Shown piece by piece: positions 25,494 through 35,803 of a DNA stretch of 64,000 bases. The stretch's first letter is position 1; each line of letters starts with the position of its first letter. Below the pieces are notes generated by a model. That model was given only the letters and a program-made list of their open reading frames with translations. It did no database searches and had not been told where the DNA came from. This DNA comes from CAVUFH01 sp963740835 (lineage in GTDB: Bacteria > Actinomycetota > Acidimicrobiia > IMCC26256 > PALSA-610), in the NCBI GenBank assembly GCA_963740835.1, contig CAVUFH010000003.1:930001-994000 (forward strand), read 5' to 3'. The translations under genes were made by a program, and so were the position numbers.

Positions 25494-28400
25494 GTGACCG
25501 GCGTGGGACAACCCCTCGCTGGGCACGCCGGTTTCGCGTCCGGCGTCGGTGCGGACGCGCTCGCGACTTCGATCCCGCGCGTCGCGCGCGTCTGGGCCGA
25601 CACTGGTCTGGAGGACGATCTCCACCGTCGCATCGACGGGTCGGTCGTGTTCGTCGACATCTCCGGGTTCACCAAGATGTCGGAACGCCTCGCCCGCTTC
25701 GGGAACGTCGGGGCCGAGCACGTCACCGAGGTCATCGGGTCGCGGTTCAGCCGGCTGCTGACCGATGCGTACGACTACGGCGCGACGCTGCTGAAGTTCG
25801 GTGGGGACGCGCTCCTGCTGTTCTTCTCCGGTGACGCGCACGAGCGCGCGGCCGTCGCGGCGGCGTACGAGATGCGCAACACCCTGCGCCAGATCGCGAC
25901 CGTCGCCACCGACGCGGGGACGGTCACGTTGCGCATGACCGTCGGCGTCCACAGCGGTCCGTTCGACTTCTTCCTGGTCGGCGGGTCGCACCGCGAGCTC
26001 ATCGTCGCGGGCCCGACCGCGAGCGCGGCGGTCGCGATCGAAGGCGCGGCGCGCACCGGTCAGATCGTCATCGGCCCCGCGACGGCCAAGGCGCTGCCGC
26101 CGGCGAACGTCGGAACGCCGACCGGCCCCGGCTTCGCCTTGCGCGGCGCGATCGCCGAACCTCGGCCCGGCGCGGTTGTGCTCGCCGAAGTCGACCGCGA
26201 CCTGAGCCCGCTCGTGCCCGTCGCGCTCCGCGAAGTGTTGGGCGGGCCCGAGGGTCGGTCCGAGCATCGTCGCGTGACGGTCGCGTTCTTGCACTTCACC
26301 GGGTTGGATGCACTCGTCGCGCGGTCGCCCGCCGCCGCGGCCGCAAGCCTCGACGAACTGGTCCGCGTCGTCCAGGAAGCGATCGATCCGCGCGGCGTCT
26401 GTTTCCTCGCAACCGATGTCGACGCCGACGGCGGAAAGATCATCCTGACCGCAGGCGCGCCGCTCGGTTCCGGTGAGAACGAGGAGCAGATGCTGCTCGC
26501 GCTGCGCGAGATCGTCGAACGGCAGCCGGCGCTCCCGCTGCAGATCGGCGTGAACGCGGGGCACGTGTTCGCGGGTGACATCGGCACCGCGTTCCGCCGG
26601 AACTACACGGTCATGGGCGACGCGGTGAACCTCGCCGCTCGGGTGATGGCCCGGGCCCAGCCCGGGCAGCTCCTCGCGACCGCGTCGGTGCTCGACAGCT
26701 CCCGCACCCTGTTCGAGACCGACGCGCTCGAGCCGTTCTTCGTCAAGGGGAAGCGCCGGCCGGTCACTGCGTTCGCGGTCGGGCCCGCGCGCGGTGTACG
26801 CGCCGAAGTGGCGGGCGCGGAGCTGCCGCTCGTCGGTCGCGACGACGAGCTCGGGCGCGTTGTCCCCGTCGTCGACGGGCTCACGTCCGGGCGGGGCGGG
26901 GTGATCGAGATCGTCGGCGACCCCGGCGCGGGCAAGTCCCGGTTCTTCAGCGAGATCGAACGCCGCGCCGCGGACATACCGGTCCGCACCGCGCAGTGCC
27001 GCCTGTATCAGGCCGCGACGCCGTACTTCCCGATCGGGCAGCTGCTCGAAGAGATCATCGGCGTGCCGGGCGGTTCGGACGAAGCCGCAACGCGCCTGGA
27101 ACAAGTGGTGTCGGTCGCGGCGCCGCAGCTACGGCCGTGGCTTCCGCTCATCGGCATCCCTCTCGGCCTCGAGCTCGCCGACACCGAGCAAGTGGCGCAG
27201 CTCGACGAGTCCTTCCGCAAGCAGCGGCTCGAAGACGCGGTGATCGAACTGCTCGCCGTGCTCCTCAACGAACCGACCATCCTCTGCTTCGAGGACACGC
27301 ACTGGATGGACGATTCCTCCGGTGATCTCGTGCGCGCGCTGGCGCGTGCCGCCGCGGTGCATCCGTGGCTCGTGTGCCTGACCCGGCGCCGGGTCGCGAC
27401 CGGCTTCGTGCTCGACCCCTCCGACGGCGGTCAACGGGTCGTGCTCGAGCCGCTCGGTCGGGCCGCGACCGCGTTGCTCGTGTCCGCCGCGACGACATCG
27501 GCGCCGCTGCCGCAGCACGTCGCCGACGAACTGGTCGACCGCGCCGACGGCAACCCGTTGTTCCTCCTCGAGCTGCTCAGCGCGCTGCGCGAAGGCGGTG
27601 ATATCTCGTTGCTGCCGAGCACGATCGAGGGCTTGATCTCGGCGCGCGTCGACCGCTTGGCCGCCGAAGACCGGGCCCGGCTGCGGCGCGTCGCGGTGCT
27701 CGGCGCCGGTTTCCACCGCGACTACCTCGGTGCGGTCGACGCCGACGACGTGCCCGTCGAGCAGACGCTCTCCCGACTCACCGAGTTCCTCGCGTCCGAC
27801 GTGACCGGATGGGTGACCTTCCGCCACGCGCTCGTCCGTGACGTCGCGTACGCAGGCCTGCCGTACCGGACTCGCCAACGCCTCCATGGCCAGGTCGCGG
27901 ACTCGATCCTGGCCCACGCGGATGACGGCGTCGACAGCGACGCGGCGTTGCTCTCTCTGCATTTCTTCCACGCGCAGCGCTACGAGGAGACGTGGCGCTA
28001 CGCCCGCGTCGCGGCCGACGCCGCGCGCGATGTGTACGCCAACGTGGAGGCCGCGAAGTTGTACGGCCGCGCACTGGAGGCTGCCCGAAATCACGACGAC
28101 GTTTCGGACGATGACCGCGCCGTCGTGCTCGAGGCACTCGGCGACGTGCAGGACCGCGGCGGCATGTACGCCGAGTCGCGTGCTGCATACGCGGCGACCC
28201 GGAGGCTCCTGGCCGGCGACGCGACTGCGACCGGCCGGGTGCTCCTGAAAGAGGCCTTCGTCGCCGAACGGCGAGGCCGGTACTCCGAAGCGGTGCGCGC
28301 GATCCACCGGGCCGAGCGCACGCTCGACGGCGTCGTCAGCCCCGAGGCGGATCAGTTGCGCGCACAGCTCCTCGTGTGGCTCGCCGCGATCCGTGCCAAT

Positions 28401-29366
28401 CAAGGTTTGTTGGCGCGCGCCATCGTCGCGGCGCGAGACGGCGTCGCCCGCGCCGAGATCGCGGGCGACGACGAAGCCCGCGCGCGCGGACTCCTCGTCC
28501 TCGACTTCGCAGAGGAGGCGTCGGGCCGCACCCACGACTGGGAACGCACCGAGGCCGCGCTCGAGATATACACCCGACTGGGCGATCTGGGCGGTGAGGC
28601 GACCGCGTCGAATCTGCTCGGGGCAGCTGCGTACTACGACGGGCGTTGGGCCGAAGCGCTCGATTGGTACTCGCGCGCGCGCGTCGCCCGCGCGAAGCAC
28701 GGCGACCCCGTGAACGTCGCGCTCGTCGACTCCAACATCACCGAGATCCTCGCCGACCAGGGTCGGTTGGCCGAGGCGGACGAACTCATCGCGGGCGCGG
28801 CCGCGACCTGGGCCGCCGCCGACGATCCGTGGGGGGTCGGGGTCGCGCAACGGGCCCAGGGGATCATCGCGGCGCGTGCGGGGCGGTTCGCCGACGCCGC
28901 GAGCCTGCTCGACGCCTCCCGCGCCACGCTGGAGCGCATCGGCGCCAAGCTCGACGTCGCCTCCACGGAGCTCGCGTTCGCGGAGCTGTACCTGCACCGC
29001 GGCGACGGGCACGCCGCGCTCGATGCCGTGGCGCGGGCCGAGACGATGGGCGCCGCCGACAACCTCGGGCCCGCGCTGCTCCGGCTGCGCGGTGTCGCGC
29101 TCTTGCAGGTCGGCCGGCACGCCGATGCCCGTGAGCAACTCGAAACCGCGCTCGCCGGCGCCCGGGATCACGGCAACGACTTCGAGATCGCGCTGGTCCT
29201 CGGGATCCTCGACGCCGCGTCCCCGGCCCTGGGGTTGCCACCGTCGGCGGCCCGACGCGCCGAGGCGGCGGAGATACTCCGCCGCCTCGACATCATCGCG
29301 GTCCCCGGTTACCCGATCCTGTCGGGCGCCGCGGATGCGTCAACCGATCAGATCAACGGAACCTGA
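25494..29366 (+). CDS. Tandem class III nucleotide cyclase, AAA ATPase and helical repeats (soluble adenylyl cyclase-like)
   Basis: 1290 residues from GTG 25494 behind AGGAGG. Cyclase domain 1 (about 45-215) has both metal aspartates (VVFVDISGFTKM and LLKFGGDALLLFF) but lacks the Asn/Arg pair. Domain 2 (about 255-425) has lost the first Asp (VAFLHFTGL) yet keeps Lys (DGGKIIL) and the Asn/Arg pair (MGDAVNLAARV). Together they make one composite active site. A P-loop ATPase follows (GDPGAGKS, Lys about 480; Walker B ILCFEDTHWMDD, about 597), then TPR-like helices to the end. Order and split active site match mammalian soluble adenylyl cyclase ADCY10. The Lys suggests ATP as substrate; the activating signal is unknown. 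Its 3' end overlaps the reverse VWA gene by 14 bp. Confidence 0.88.
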   Translation: MTGVGQPLAGHAGFASGVGADALATSIPRVARVWADTGLEDDLHRRIDGSVVFVDISGFTKMSERLARFGNVGAEHVTEVIGSRFSRLLTDAYDYGATLLKFGGDALLLFFSGDAHERAAVAAAYEMRNTLRQIATVATDAGTVTLRMTVGVHSGPFDFFLVGGSHRELIVAGPTASAAVAIEGAARTGQIVIGPATAKALPPANVGTPTGPGFALRGAIAEPRPGAVVLAEVDRDLSPLVPVALREVLGGPEGRSEHRRVTVAFLHFTGLDALVARSPAAAAASLDELVRVVQEAIDPRGVCFLATDVDADGGKIILTAGAPLGSGENEEQMLLALREIVERQPALPLQIGVNAGHVFAGDIGTAFRRNYTVMGDAVNLAARVMARAQPGQLLATASVLDSSRTLFETDALEPFFVKGKRRPVTAFAVGPARGVRAEVAGAELPLVGRDDELGRVVPVVDGLTSGRGGVIEIVGDPGAGKSRFFSEIERRAADIPVRTAQCRLYQAATPYFPIGQLLEEIIGVPGGSDEAATRLEQVVSVAAPQLRPWLPLIGIPLGLELADTEQVAQLDESFRKQRLEDAVIELLAVLLNEPTILCFEDTHWMDDSSGDLVRALARAAAVHPWLVCLTRRRVATGFVLDPSDGGQRVVLEPLGRAATALLVSAATTSAPLPQHVADELVDRADGNPLFLLELLSALREGGDISLLPSTIEGLISARVDRLAAEDRARLRRVAVLGAGFHRDYLGAVDADDVPVEQTLSRLTEFLASDVTGWVTFRHALVRDVAYAGLPYRTRQRLHGQVADSILAHADDGVDSDAALLSLHFFHAQRYEETWRYARVAADAARDVYANVEAAKLYGRALEAARNHDDVSDDDRAVVLEALGDVQDRGGMYAESRAAYAATRRLLAGDATATGRVLLKEAFVAERRGRYSEAVRAIHRAERTLDGVVSPEADQLRAQLLVWLAAIRANQGLLARAIVAARDGVARAEIAGDDEARARGLLVLDFAEEASGRTHDWERTEAALEIYTRLGDLGGEATASNLLGAAAYYDGRWAEALDWYSRARVARAKHGDPVNVALVDSNITEILADQGRLAEADELIAGAAATWAAADDPWGVGVAQRAQGIIAARAGRFADAASLLDASRATLERIGAKLDVASTELAFAELYLHRGDGHAALDAVARAETMGAADNLGPALLRLRGVALLQVGRHADAREQLETALAGARDHGNDFEIALVLGILDAASPALGLPPSAARRAEAAEILRRLDIIAVPGYPILSGAADASTDQINGT

Positions 29367-30771
29367 CGTTCGCGTCGACACCGAACTTCACGAAGTAGAA
29401 GGTGCCGCCCTTGAGCGTGGGCCCGATGATCTTGCACGGCAGCACCTCGTTCTTCGTGAGGAAGTTCCAGATGCAACTGCGCGTGACCTTGGTGCCATCG
29501 AGGTAGACCGCGGCCTTCAGGAACGGCGTCGATACGTTCGGCGCGGTCGTCACGAGCAGCGACGCGGTGCCCTGTCCGCCCGTGGTCGTGTACAAGGCGT
29601 CGAATGCAGTCACGCAGTTGACGCCGCCGCAACCGCCCGGAGGAGTCGCCGCGGGCCGGAGCCCGACCGTCTCGGTGACGCCCTGCGTCGTCAGCGTCGC
29701 GGTCGCCTTGGCGCCGTCGGTCGTGGAGACCGAACACGGCTGCCCTGCGACGCACTCGACGGTCGCCGCCGCGACCTGCACCGGGATGCAGTCGTTCGCG
29801 GTCCCCGTGCCGCCGACGTCACTGCCGGTCGCCGTCACACAGATGTTGTGGTTGCCGGTCGCGAGGGTCACGCTCGTCGTCCAGGTCACCGACGCCGGGC
29901 CGCCCTGGGGCAGCGTCGGCACGATGTTGGCCGCGGGTACCGGCACTGCCGGGCCGCCGTCGACCGAGACCGCGAGCGCGGACAGGGTCGAACCGACCTG
30001 CTCGCCGATCACGTCGTCGAGCACCGACAGGTCCGTCACCTGCGTGCAGCTGCTGCCCGGTCCACCGAGCGCGGCCACCGCGTTCATCGGGATGGGGCCG
30101 GTCGTGCACGACCCGGCACCGATCGCGAACGCGCGGACGGTCGTGCCCGCCGGGACTGCCGGCAGCGTGCCGCCCGACGTGTCGGCGCCGTCCGACAGGA
30201 AGACGAGCGTCTTCGTCGACGCGGCCGCCGCGTCCGAGAGGACGGTGTTCGCGGCCGTCACGCCGGCCACGTAACTGGTGCCGCCGCCGGCGGCCAGCGT
30301 CGCGACCGCGCTATCGATGTTCGGGCCGGGCGCGGTGAGCACTTGCGTGCCCGCAGCGGGGTCGACGTCGAGCGCGCTGCCCACGTCACTGAACTTGACG
30401 AGCCCGGAGTTGAGGACCGGCGAGAGCGCCCCGGTCGCCTGGGCGTTGACCGACGAGACGGCCGCTTTCTCACACGTCAGCGTGGAGTCGTTCCCCGCCA
30501 CGCCGTCGCAGTCGACGCCGGCCGAATCGGCCGTGCTGCCCGACACGTCGACGACGTACACGACGGTGTTGTTCTTGAGCGCCGGTGCCGCGCCGACTGC
30601 GGCGGTGCCGCTGACCGTCGTGGCGCCGCCTTGGAGAATCGCACCCGAAGCCGGGCTCGTGATCTCCGCCGATATCGAGGTGCCGCCGGGCAAGGAGCCC
30701 GAATCGGCCAGCGCCGGCGCAGCCACCAGAAGTGACGCGCAGATCGCGAAAACGCCTGCAGCCCGTAACAT
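29353..30771 (-). CDS. Secreted von Willebrand factor A domain protein
   Basis: 472 residues from ATG 30771, chosen because GGGAGG stands 5 bp upstream and a signal peptide starts there (MLRAAGVFAICASLLVAAPA, cut near ALA-DSG). The VWA domain (about 60-250) has the MIDAS motif YVVDVSGS and the later FLSDGAD. After it come Ig-like beta segments and several cysteine pairs (CVAGQPCS, GGCGGVNCV), suggesting disulfides outside the cell. No sorting signal or membrane anchor is seen. The function is unknown; VWA domains bind proteins through a metal ion. Confidence 0.8.
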   Translation of the reverse strand: MLRAAGVFAICASLLVAAPALADSGSLPGGTSISAEITSPASGAILQGGATTVSGTAAVGAAPALKNNTVVYVVDVSGSTADSAGVDCDGVAGNDSTLTCEKAAVSSVNAQATGALSPVLNSGLVKFSDVGSALDVDPAAGTQVLTAPGPNIDSAVATLAAGGGTSYVAGVTAANTVLSDAAAASTKTLVFLSDGADTSGGTLPAVPAGTTVRAFAIGAGSCTTGPIPMNAVAALGGPGSSCTQVTDLSVLDDVIGEQVGSTLSALAVSVDGGPAVPVPAANIVPTLPQGGPASVTWTTSVTLATGNHNICVTATGSDVGGTGTANDCIPVQVAAATVECVAGQPCSVSTTDGAKATATLTTQGVTETVGLRPAATPPGGCGGVNCVTAFDALYTTTGGQGTASLLVTTAPNVSTPFLKAAVYLDGTKVTRSCIWNFLTKNEVLPCKIIGPTLKGGTFYFVKFGVDANVRFR

Positions 30772-30897
30772 GAATGCCTCCCGCACAAAGGTTTCCCAGA
30801 GCCCGAGCGCGAAACCACGCCCCGCACGCGCGCACCGTAGCCGGGTTCGCCCTCCGTGGCCAGGCGCGGTGTCTGCTGTTCACCGAGCGGAGCCGCC

Positions 30898-30906
30898 TGC
30901 TATCCT
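30898..30906 (+). promoter_or_regulatory. Probable extended -10 before rpsL
   Basis: TGCTATCCT, identical to the string before tRNA-Trp, with TTCACC about 14-16 bp upstream as a weak -35. It would start the rpsL-rpsG transcript near 30913, about 75 nt before the start codon. Confidence 0.45.
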
Positions 30907-30987
30907 CTTCTCCGGCTCCGGCGCGGTTTCGCGCGAGCCGAGATCGCCCCCCGAGCAAGCCCCGACGAAATTCGCGAAGGATCACGC

Positions 30988-31359
30988 GTGCCCACAATTG
31001 CCCAGCTCGTCCGGCACGGACGGGAGACCAAGCGGGACAAGTCCAAGACCCCCGCACTGAAGGGTTCGCCCCAGCGGCGCGGCGTGTGCACTCGCGTCTA
31101 CACCACGACACCGAAGAAGCCGAACTCGGCGCTGCGCAAGGTTGCCCGCGTCCGGCTCACCTCCGGTATCGAGGTGACCGCGTACATCCCGGGCATCGGC
31201 CACAACCTGCAGGAGCACTCGATCGTGCTCGTGCGTGGCGGCCGCGTGAAGGACCTCCCGGGCGTTCGTTACAAGATCATCCGCGGTGCCCTCGACGCGT
31301 CGGGCGTCGCGAACCGCAAGCAGGCGCGCAGCCGTTACGGCGCCAAGAAGGACAACTGA
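30988..31359 (+). CDS. rpsL: 30S ribosomal protein S12
   Basis: A 123-residue S12 from GTG 30988 with GAAGGA 7-12 bp upstream. The decoding-site loop TTTPKKPNSALRK and RGGRVKDLPGVRY keep both lysines whose change gives streptomycin resistance, so sensitivity is expected. Longer in-frame readings upstream run through the promoter and were rejected. TGATG overlap with rpsG. Confidence 0.97.
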   Translation: MPTIAQLVRHGRETKRDKSKTPALKGSPQRRGVCTRVYTTTPKKPNSALRKVARVRLTSGIEVTAYIPGIGHNLQEHSIVLVRGGRVKDLPGVRYKIIRGALDASGVANRKQARSRYGAKKDN

Positions 31360-31829
31360 TGCCGCGGAAAGGGCCCGCCGTACGCCGTGAGCTGATGCCC
31401 GACCCGATCTACCGATCCGTCGTGGTCACGCAGCTCGTGAACAAAGTCTTGCTCTCGGGCAAGCGCTCCACGTCCGAGCACATCGTCTACCGGGCGCTCG
31501 ACGAGATCAGCCGGAAGACGAACGGCGATCCGGTCGCGGTGTTGAAGCGCGCGGTCGAGAACGTCCGGCCGCAGCTCGAGGTCAAGAGCCGGCGAGTCGG
31601 TGGTGCCACCTACCAGGTCCCCACGGAGGTCCGGCCCCGCCGGGCAACCACGCTCGCGATTCGCTGGATCGTCGGGTACTCGCGCCAGCGACGGGAGAAG
31701 ACGATGTCGGAGCGCCTCGCCGGCGAGCTGCTCGACGCGAGCAACGGCATCGGCGCCGCGATCAAACGGCGCGAGGACCTGCAGAAGATGGCCGAGTCGA
31801 ACAAGGCCTTCGCGCACTACCGCTGGTAG
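31359..31829 (+). CDS. rpsG: 30S ribosomal protein S7
   Basis: A 156-residue S7 (MPRKGPAVRRELMPDPIYRS at the start, AESNKAFAHYRW at the end). It organises the 3' major domain of 16S rRNA and is an operon repressor in E. coli. ATG 31359 overlaps the rpsL TGA by one base. Confidence 0.97.
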   Translation: MPRKGPAVRRELMPDPIYRSVVVTQLVNKVLLSGKRSTSEHIVYRALDEISRKTNGDPVAVLKRAVENVRPQLEVKSRRVGGATYQVPTEVRPRRATTLAIRWIVGYSRQRREKTMSERLAGELLDASNGIGAAIKRREDLQKMAESNKAFAHYRW

Positions 31830-31939
31830 CGCGCGGTGAAGAACGCTCCGATATCCACCCGGGGGACCGAACAACACTCATGATGATTCGAGCAGTGACA
31901 CGGAGGGCGTCGGCACGCTGAGCGCGAACTGACGCCGCA

Positions 31940-31981
31940 GCGGGTTCGACCCGCCCTCCGACCGGGCCCGAGTGCCCGGTC
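31940..31981 (+). promoter_or_regulatory. Two hairpins in the fusA leader
   Basis: GCGGG/CCCGC with a TTCGA loop (31940-31954) is followed by GACCGGG/CCCGGTC (31960-31981) in the 189-bp gap before fusA. Neither has a U-tract. They may modulate read-through from rpsG or translation of fusA. Confidence 0.45.
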
Positions 31982-32018
31982 GCTTGCTGCCCTCCCCCAA
32001 CGAGAAAGCACTCACGCA

Positions 32019-34106
32019 ATGGCACGCGATTTCCCTCTCGACAAGACCCGCAACATCGGGATCATGGCCCACATCGACGCGGGCAAGACCACCACGACCG
32101 AGCGCGTCCTCTACTACACGGGCCGCACGTACAAGATCGGCGAGGTGCACGAAGGCGCCGCCGTCATGGACCACATGGTCCAAGAGCAAGAGCGCGGCAT
32201 CACGATCACGTCCGCGGCGACCACCGCCCAGTGGCGCGACTGCCAGATCAACATCCTCGACACGCCCGGCCACGTCGACTTCACGGTCGAGGTCGAGCGT
32301 TCGTTGCGCGTCCTCGACGGCGCGGTCGCGGTGTTCGACGCGGTCGCCGGTGTGGAACCGCAGAGCGAGACGGTGTGGCGGCAGGCGAACCGGTACAACG
32401 TGCCGCGGTTCTGCTTCGTCAACAAGATGGACCGTGTGGGCGCCGACTTCCGCCGTTGCGTCGAGATGATCCGCGACCGCCTCGACGCGAATCCGGCCGT
32501 TGTCCAGCTCCCGATCGGAGCGGAGAGCGAGTTCCGCGGCGTCATCGACCTGGTCGAGATGAAGGCCTTGGTCTGGCCGCTCGACGACGACAGCGAAGGT
32601 GCGAAGTTCGAGTCGGTCGACATCCCGGCCGACATGCAGGAGGAGGCAGACGCGGCCCGCTTGCAGCTGCTCGAGACGATCGCGCACGTCGACGACCACC
32701 TCATGGAGAAGTACCTCTCCGACGAACCGCTCACCCCGGACGAGGTGCGCCACGCGATCCGTGTCGGCGCGCTCGCGCAGGAGTTCGTGCCGGTGCTCTG
32801 CGGCTCGGCCTTCAAGAACAAGGGCGTGCAGCCCATGCTCGACGCGGTCGTCGACTACCTGCCGTCGCCGCTCGACATCCCGCCGACCAAGGGCACCGAC
32901 CCGAAGAACGACGAGCCGATCGAGCGCAAGCCCAGCGAAGACGAGCCGTTCTCTGCACTCGCGTTCAAGATCGTTGCGGACCCGTACGGCAAGCTCACGT
33001 ACTTCCGCATCTACTCCGGGAAGATCGAGAAGGGTTCCGAGGTCTACAACACGACCAAGGATCGGCGCGAGCGCATCGGTCGCATCCTCCGCATGCACGC
33101 GAATCAACGCGAGGACATCGAGGTCGCGTACGCGGGCGACATCGTGGCCGGGCTCGGCTTCAAGCAGACCACGACCGGTGACACGCTCAGCGAGCGTGCG
33201 CACCCGATCGTGCTCGAGAAGCTCGAGTTCCCGGAGCCGGTCATCTCGGTCGCGATCGAGCCCAAGACCAAGCAGGACCAGGACAAGCTGGGCAAGGCCC
33301 TGAGCTCACTCTCGGACGAAGACCCGACGTTCCGTGTCAACACCGACGACGAGACCGGTCAGACCATCATCCGCGGCATGGGCGAGCTCCACCTCGAGGT
33401 GCTCGTCGACCGCATGATGCGCGAGTTCAACGTCGAGGCCCATGTCGGCAAGCCGCAGGTCGCGTACCGCGAGACGATCACGGTGCCGGTCGAGAAGGTC
33501 GAGCAGCGGTACGTGCGCCAGACCGGTGGCCGGGGCCAGTACGGCCACGTCGTCATCAGCCTCGAGCCCACGGGCCAGGGCGGTGGCTACGAGTTCGTCG
33601 ACGAGATCAGCGGCGGCGTCATCCCGCGCGAGTACATCCCCGCGGTCGACGCCGGTATCCAAGAGGCGATGGAAGGCGGCGTGATCGCCGGCTACCCGCT
33701 CGTCGACATCCGCGTGCGGTTGACGTACGGCTCGTACCACGATGTCGACAGTTCCGAGATGGCCTTCAAGATCGCCGGTTCGATGGCGCTCAAGGAAGGC
33801 GTGAAAAAGGCCCGTCCCGCGCTGCTCGAGCCGGTGATGGAGGTCGAGGTCGTGACACCCGAGGACTACATGGGTGACGTGATCGGCGACCTCAACTCAC
33901 GGCGCGGTCAGGTCGAGGGCATGGAGCAACGCGGCAGCGCGCAGGTGATCCGCGCTCGGGTCCCGTTGGCGCAGATGTTCGGGTATGTTGGGGACCTTCG
34001 GTCCCGCACCCAAGGGCGCGCGACCTACACGATGCAGTTCGACTCCTACCAGCAAGTTCCGGAGTCGATCGCGCAGGAGATCATCGCCCGAGTTCGTGGC
34101 GAATGA
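32019..34106 (+). CDS. fusA: Elongation factor G
   Basis: A 695-residue EF-G with G1 AHIDAGKTTTTERVL, G3 DTPGHVDF, G4 NKMDRVGADF and the domain IV/V segments (GRGQYGHVVISLEP, GYVGDLRSRTQGRATYTMQF). It drives ribosomal translocation. It is followed by the tuf2 leader element. Confidence 0.97.
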   Translation: MARDFPLDKTRNIGIMAHIDAGKTTTTERVLYYTGRTYKIGEVHEGAAVMDHMVQEQERGITITSAATTAQWRDCQINILDTPGHVDFTVEVERSLRVLDGAVAVFDAVAGVEPQSETVWRQANRYNVPRFCFVNKMDRVGADFRRCVEMIRDRLDANPAVVQLPIGAESEFRGVIDLVEMKALVWPLDDDSEGAKFESVDIPADMQEEADAARLQLLETIAHVDDHLMEKYLSDEPLTPDEVRHAIRVGALAQEFVPVLCGSAFKNKGVQPMLDAVVDYLPSPLDIPPTKGTDPKNDEPIERKPSEDEPFSALAFKIVADPYGKLTYFRIYSGKIEKGSEVYNTTKDRRERIGRILRMHANQREDIEVAYAGDIVAGLGFKQTTTGDTLSERAHPIVLEKLEFPEPVISVAIEPKTKQDQDKLGKALSSLSDEDPTFRVNTDDETGQTIIRGMGELHLEVLVDRMMREFNVEAHVGKPQVAYRETITVPVEKVEQRYVRQTGGRGQYGHVVISLEPTGQGGGYEFVDEISGGVIPREYIPAVDAGIQEAMEGGVIAGYPLVDIRVRLTYGSYHDVDSSEMAFKIAGSMALKEGVKKARPALLEPVMEVEVVTPEDYMGDVIGDLNSRRGQVEGMEQRGSAQVIRARVPLAQMFGYVGDLRSRTQGRATYTMQFDSYQQVPESIAQEIIARVRGE

Positions 34107-34156
34107 CACCCCGCGCACTGAACACAGATCTTTGACACGAGGAGCAACGCGTAGTT

Positions 34157-34219
34157 ATGGAACGTAACGGAGCCCCGATGGCCGAAGGCCGCGACGGCGC
34201 GAAGTGGAGCGACCAGTAG
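34157..34219 (+). repeat. Leader element with 20-codon ORF before tuf2
   Basis: ATG 34157 opens a frame of exactly 20 codons (MERNGAPMAEGRDGAKWSDQ) ending at TAG 34217-34219; tuf2 starts 2 nt later. The same peptide with few changes stands before rpsM and rpsD with identical geometry. The middle forms a GGCC-GAA-GGCC hairpin. GTGGAGCGACC near the end may serve as ribosome binding site for tuf2. It is absent upstream of tuf1. Confidence 0.85.
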
Positions 34220-34221
34220 TC

Positions 34222-35409
<1,188 letters not shown>

Positions 35410-35416
35410 GGACTTC

Positions 35417-35743
35417 GTGGCAGGCAACACTGGGCAGAAGATTCGCATCCGGCTGAAGGCGTACGACCACGAGGTCATCGACCAGTCGACCAAGAAGATT
35501 GTCGAGACGGTCCTCCGTACGCAGGCCAAGGTGCGCGGCCCAGTGCCGCTCCCAACGGAGATCCGCAAGTACACCGTGATCCGCTCGCCCCACGTCGACA
35601 AGGACAGCCGCGAGCACTTCGAGATGCGGATCCACAAGCGCCTGATCGACATCGTCGAGCCGACGAGCAAAACAGTCGAGTCGCTCCAGCGCCTCGACCT
35701 CCCCGCCGGCGTCGACATCGAGATCAAGATCCAGCAAGTCTGA
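35417..35743 (+). CDS. rpsJ: 30S ribosomal protein S10
   Basis: A 108-residue S10 from GTG 35417, 7 bp after tuf2. Contains KIRIRLKAYDHEVIDQS and YTVIRSPHVDKDSREHFEMR. It also binds NusG/NusB in transcription complexes. A strong hairpin stands 6 bp after its stop, separating it from the rest of the usual S10 operon. Confidence 0.97.
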   Translation: MAGNTGQKIRIRLKAYDHEVIDQSTKKIVETVLRTQAKVRGPVPLPTEIRKYTVIRSPHVDKDSREHFEMRIHKRLIDIVEPTSKTVESLQRLDLPAGVDIEIKIQQV

Positions 35744-35749
35744 GCCCCC

Positions 35750-35803
35750 CATGTGTTTGAACCCGGAACGCCCCTCCAGGGCACGCTGAGGTTCAAACAC
35801 ATG
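35750..35803 (+). terminator. Hairpin after rpsJ that covers the next start codon
   Basis: Perfect 14-bp arms CATGTGTTTGAACC (35750-35763) and GGTTCAAACACATG (35790-35803), with an inner GCCC/GGGC stem. The start ATG of the methyltransferase (35801-35803) is the last part of the 3' arm. No U-tract follows. It probably limits read-through after rpsJ and would block translation of the next gene on any read-through mRNA. Confidence 0.7.

Noticed and set aside
27129..29171. 680-codon reverse frame inside the cyclase gene
   Set aside because: Antisense shadow of a long GC-rich gene; no ribosome binding site and no domain.
34204..34221. Upstream GTG start for tuf2
   Set aside because: It lies within the leader element; copy 1 and all known EF-Tu proteins begin at the equivalent of ATG 34222.
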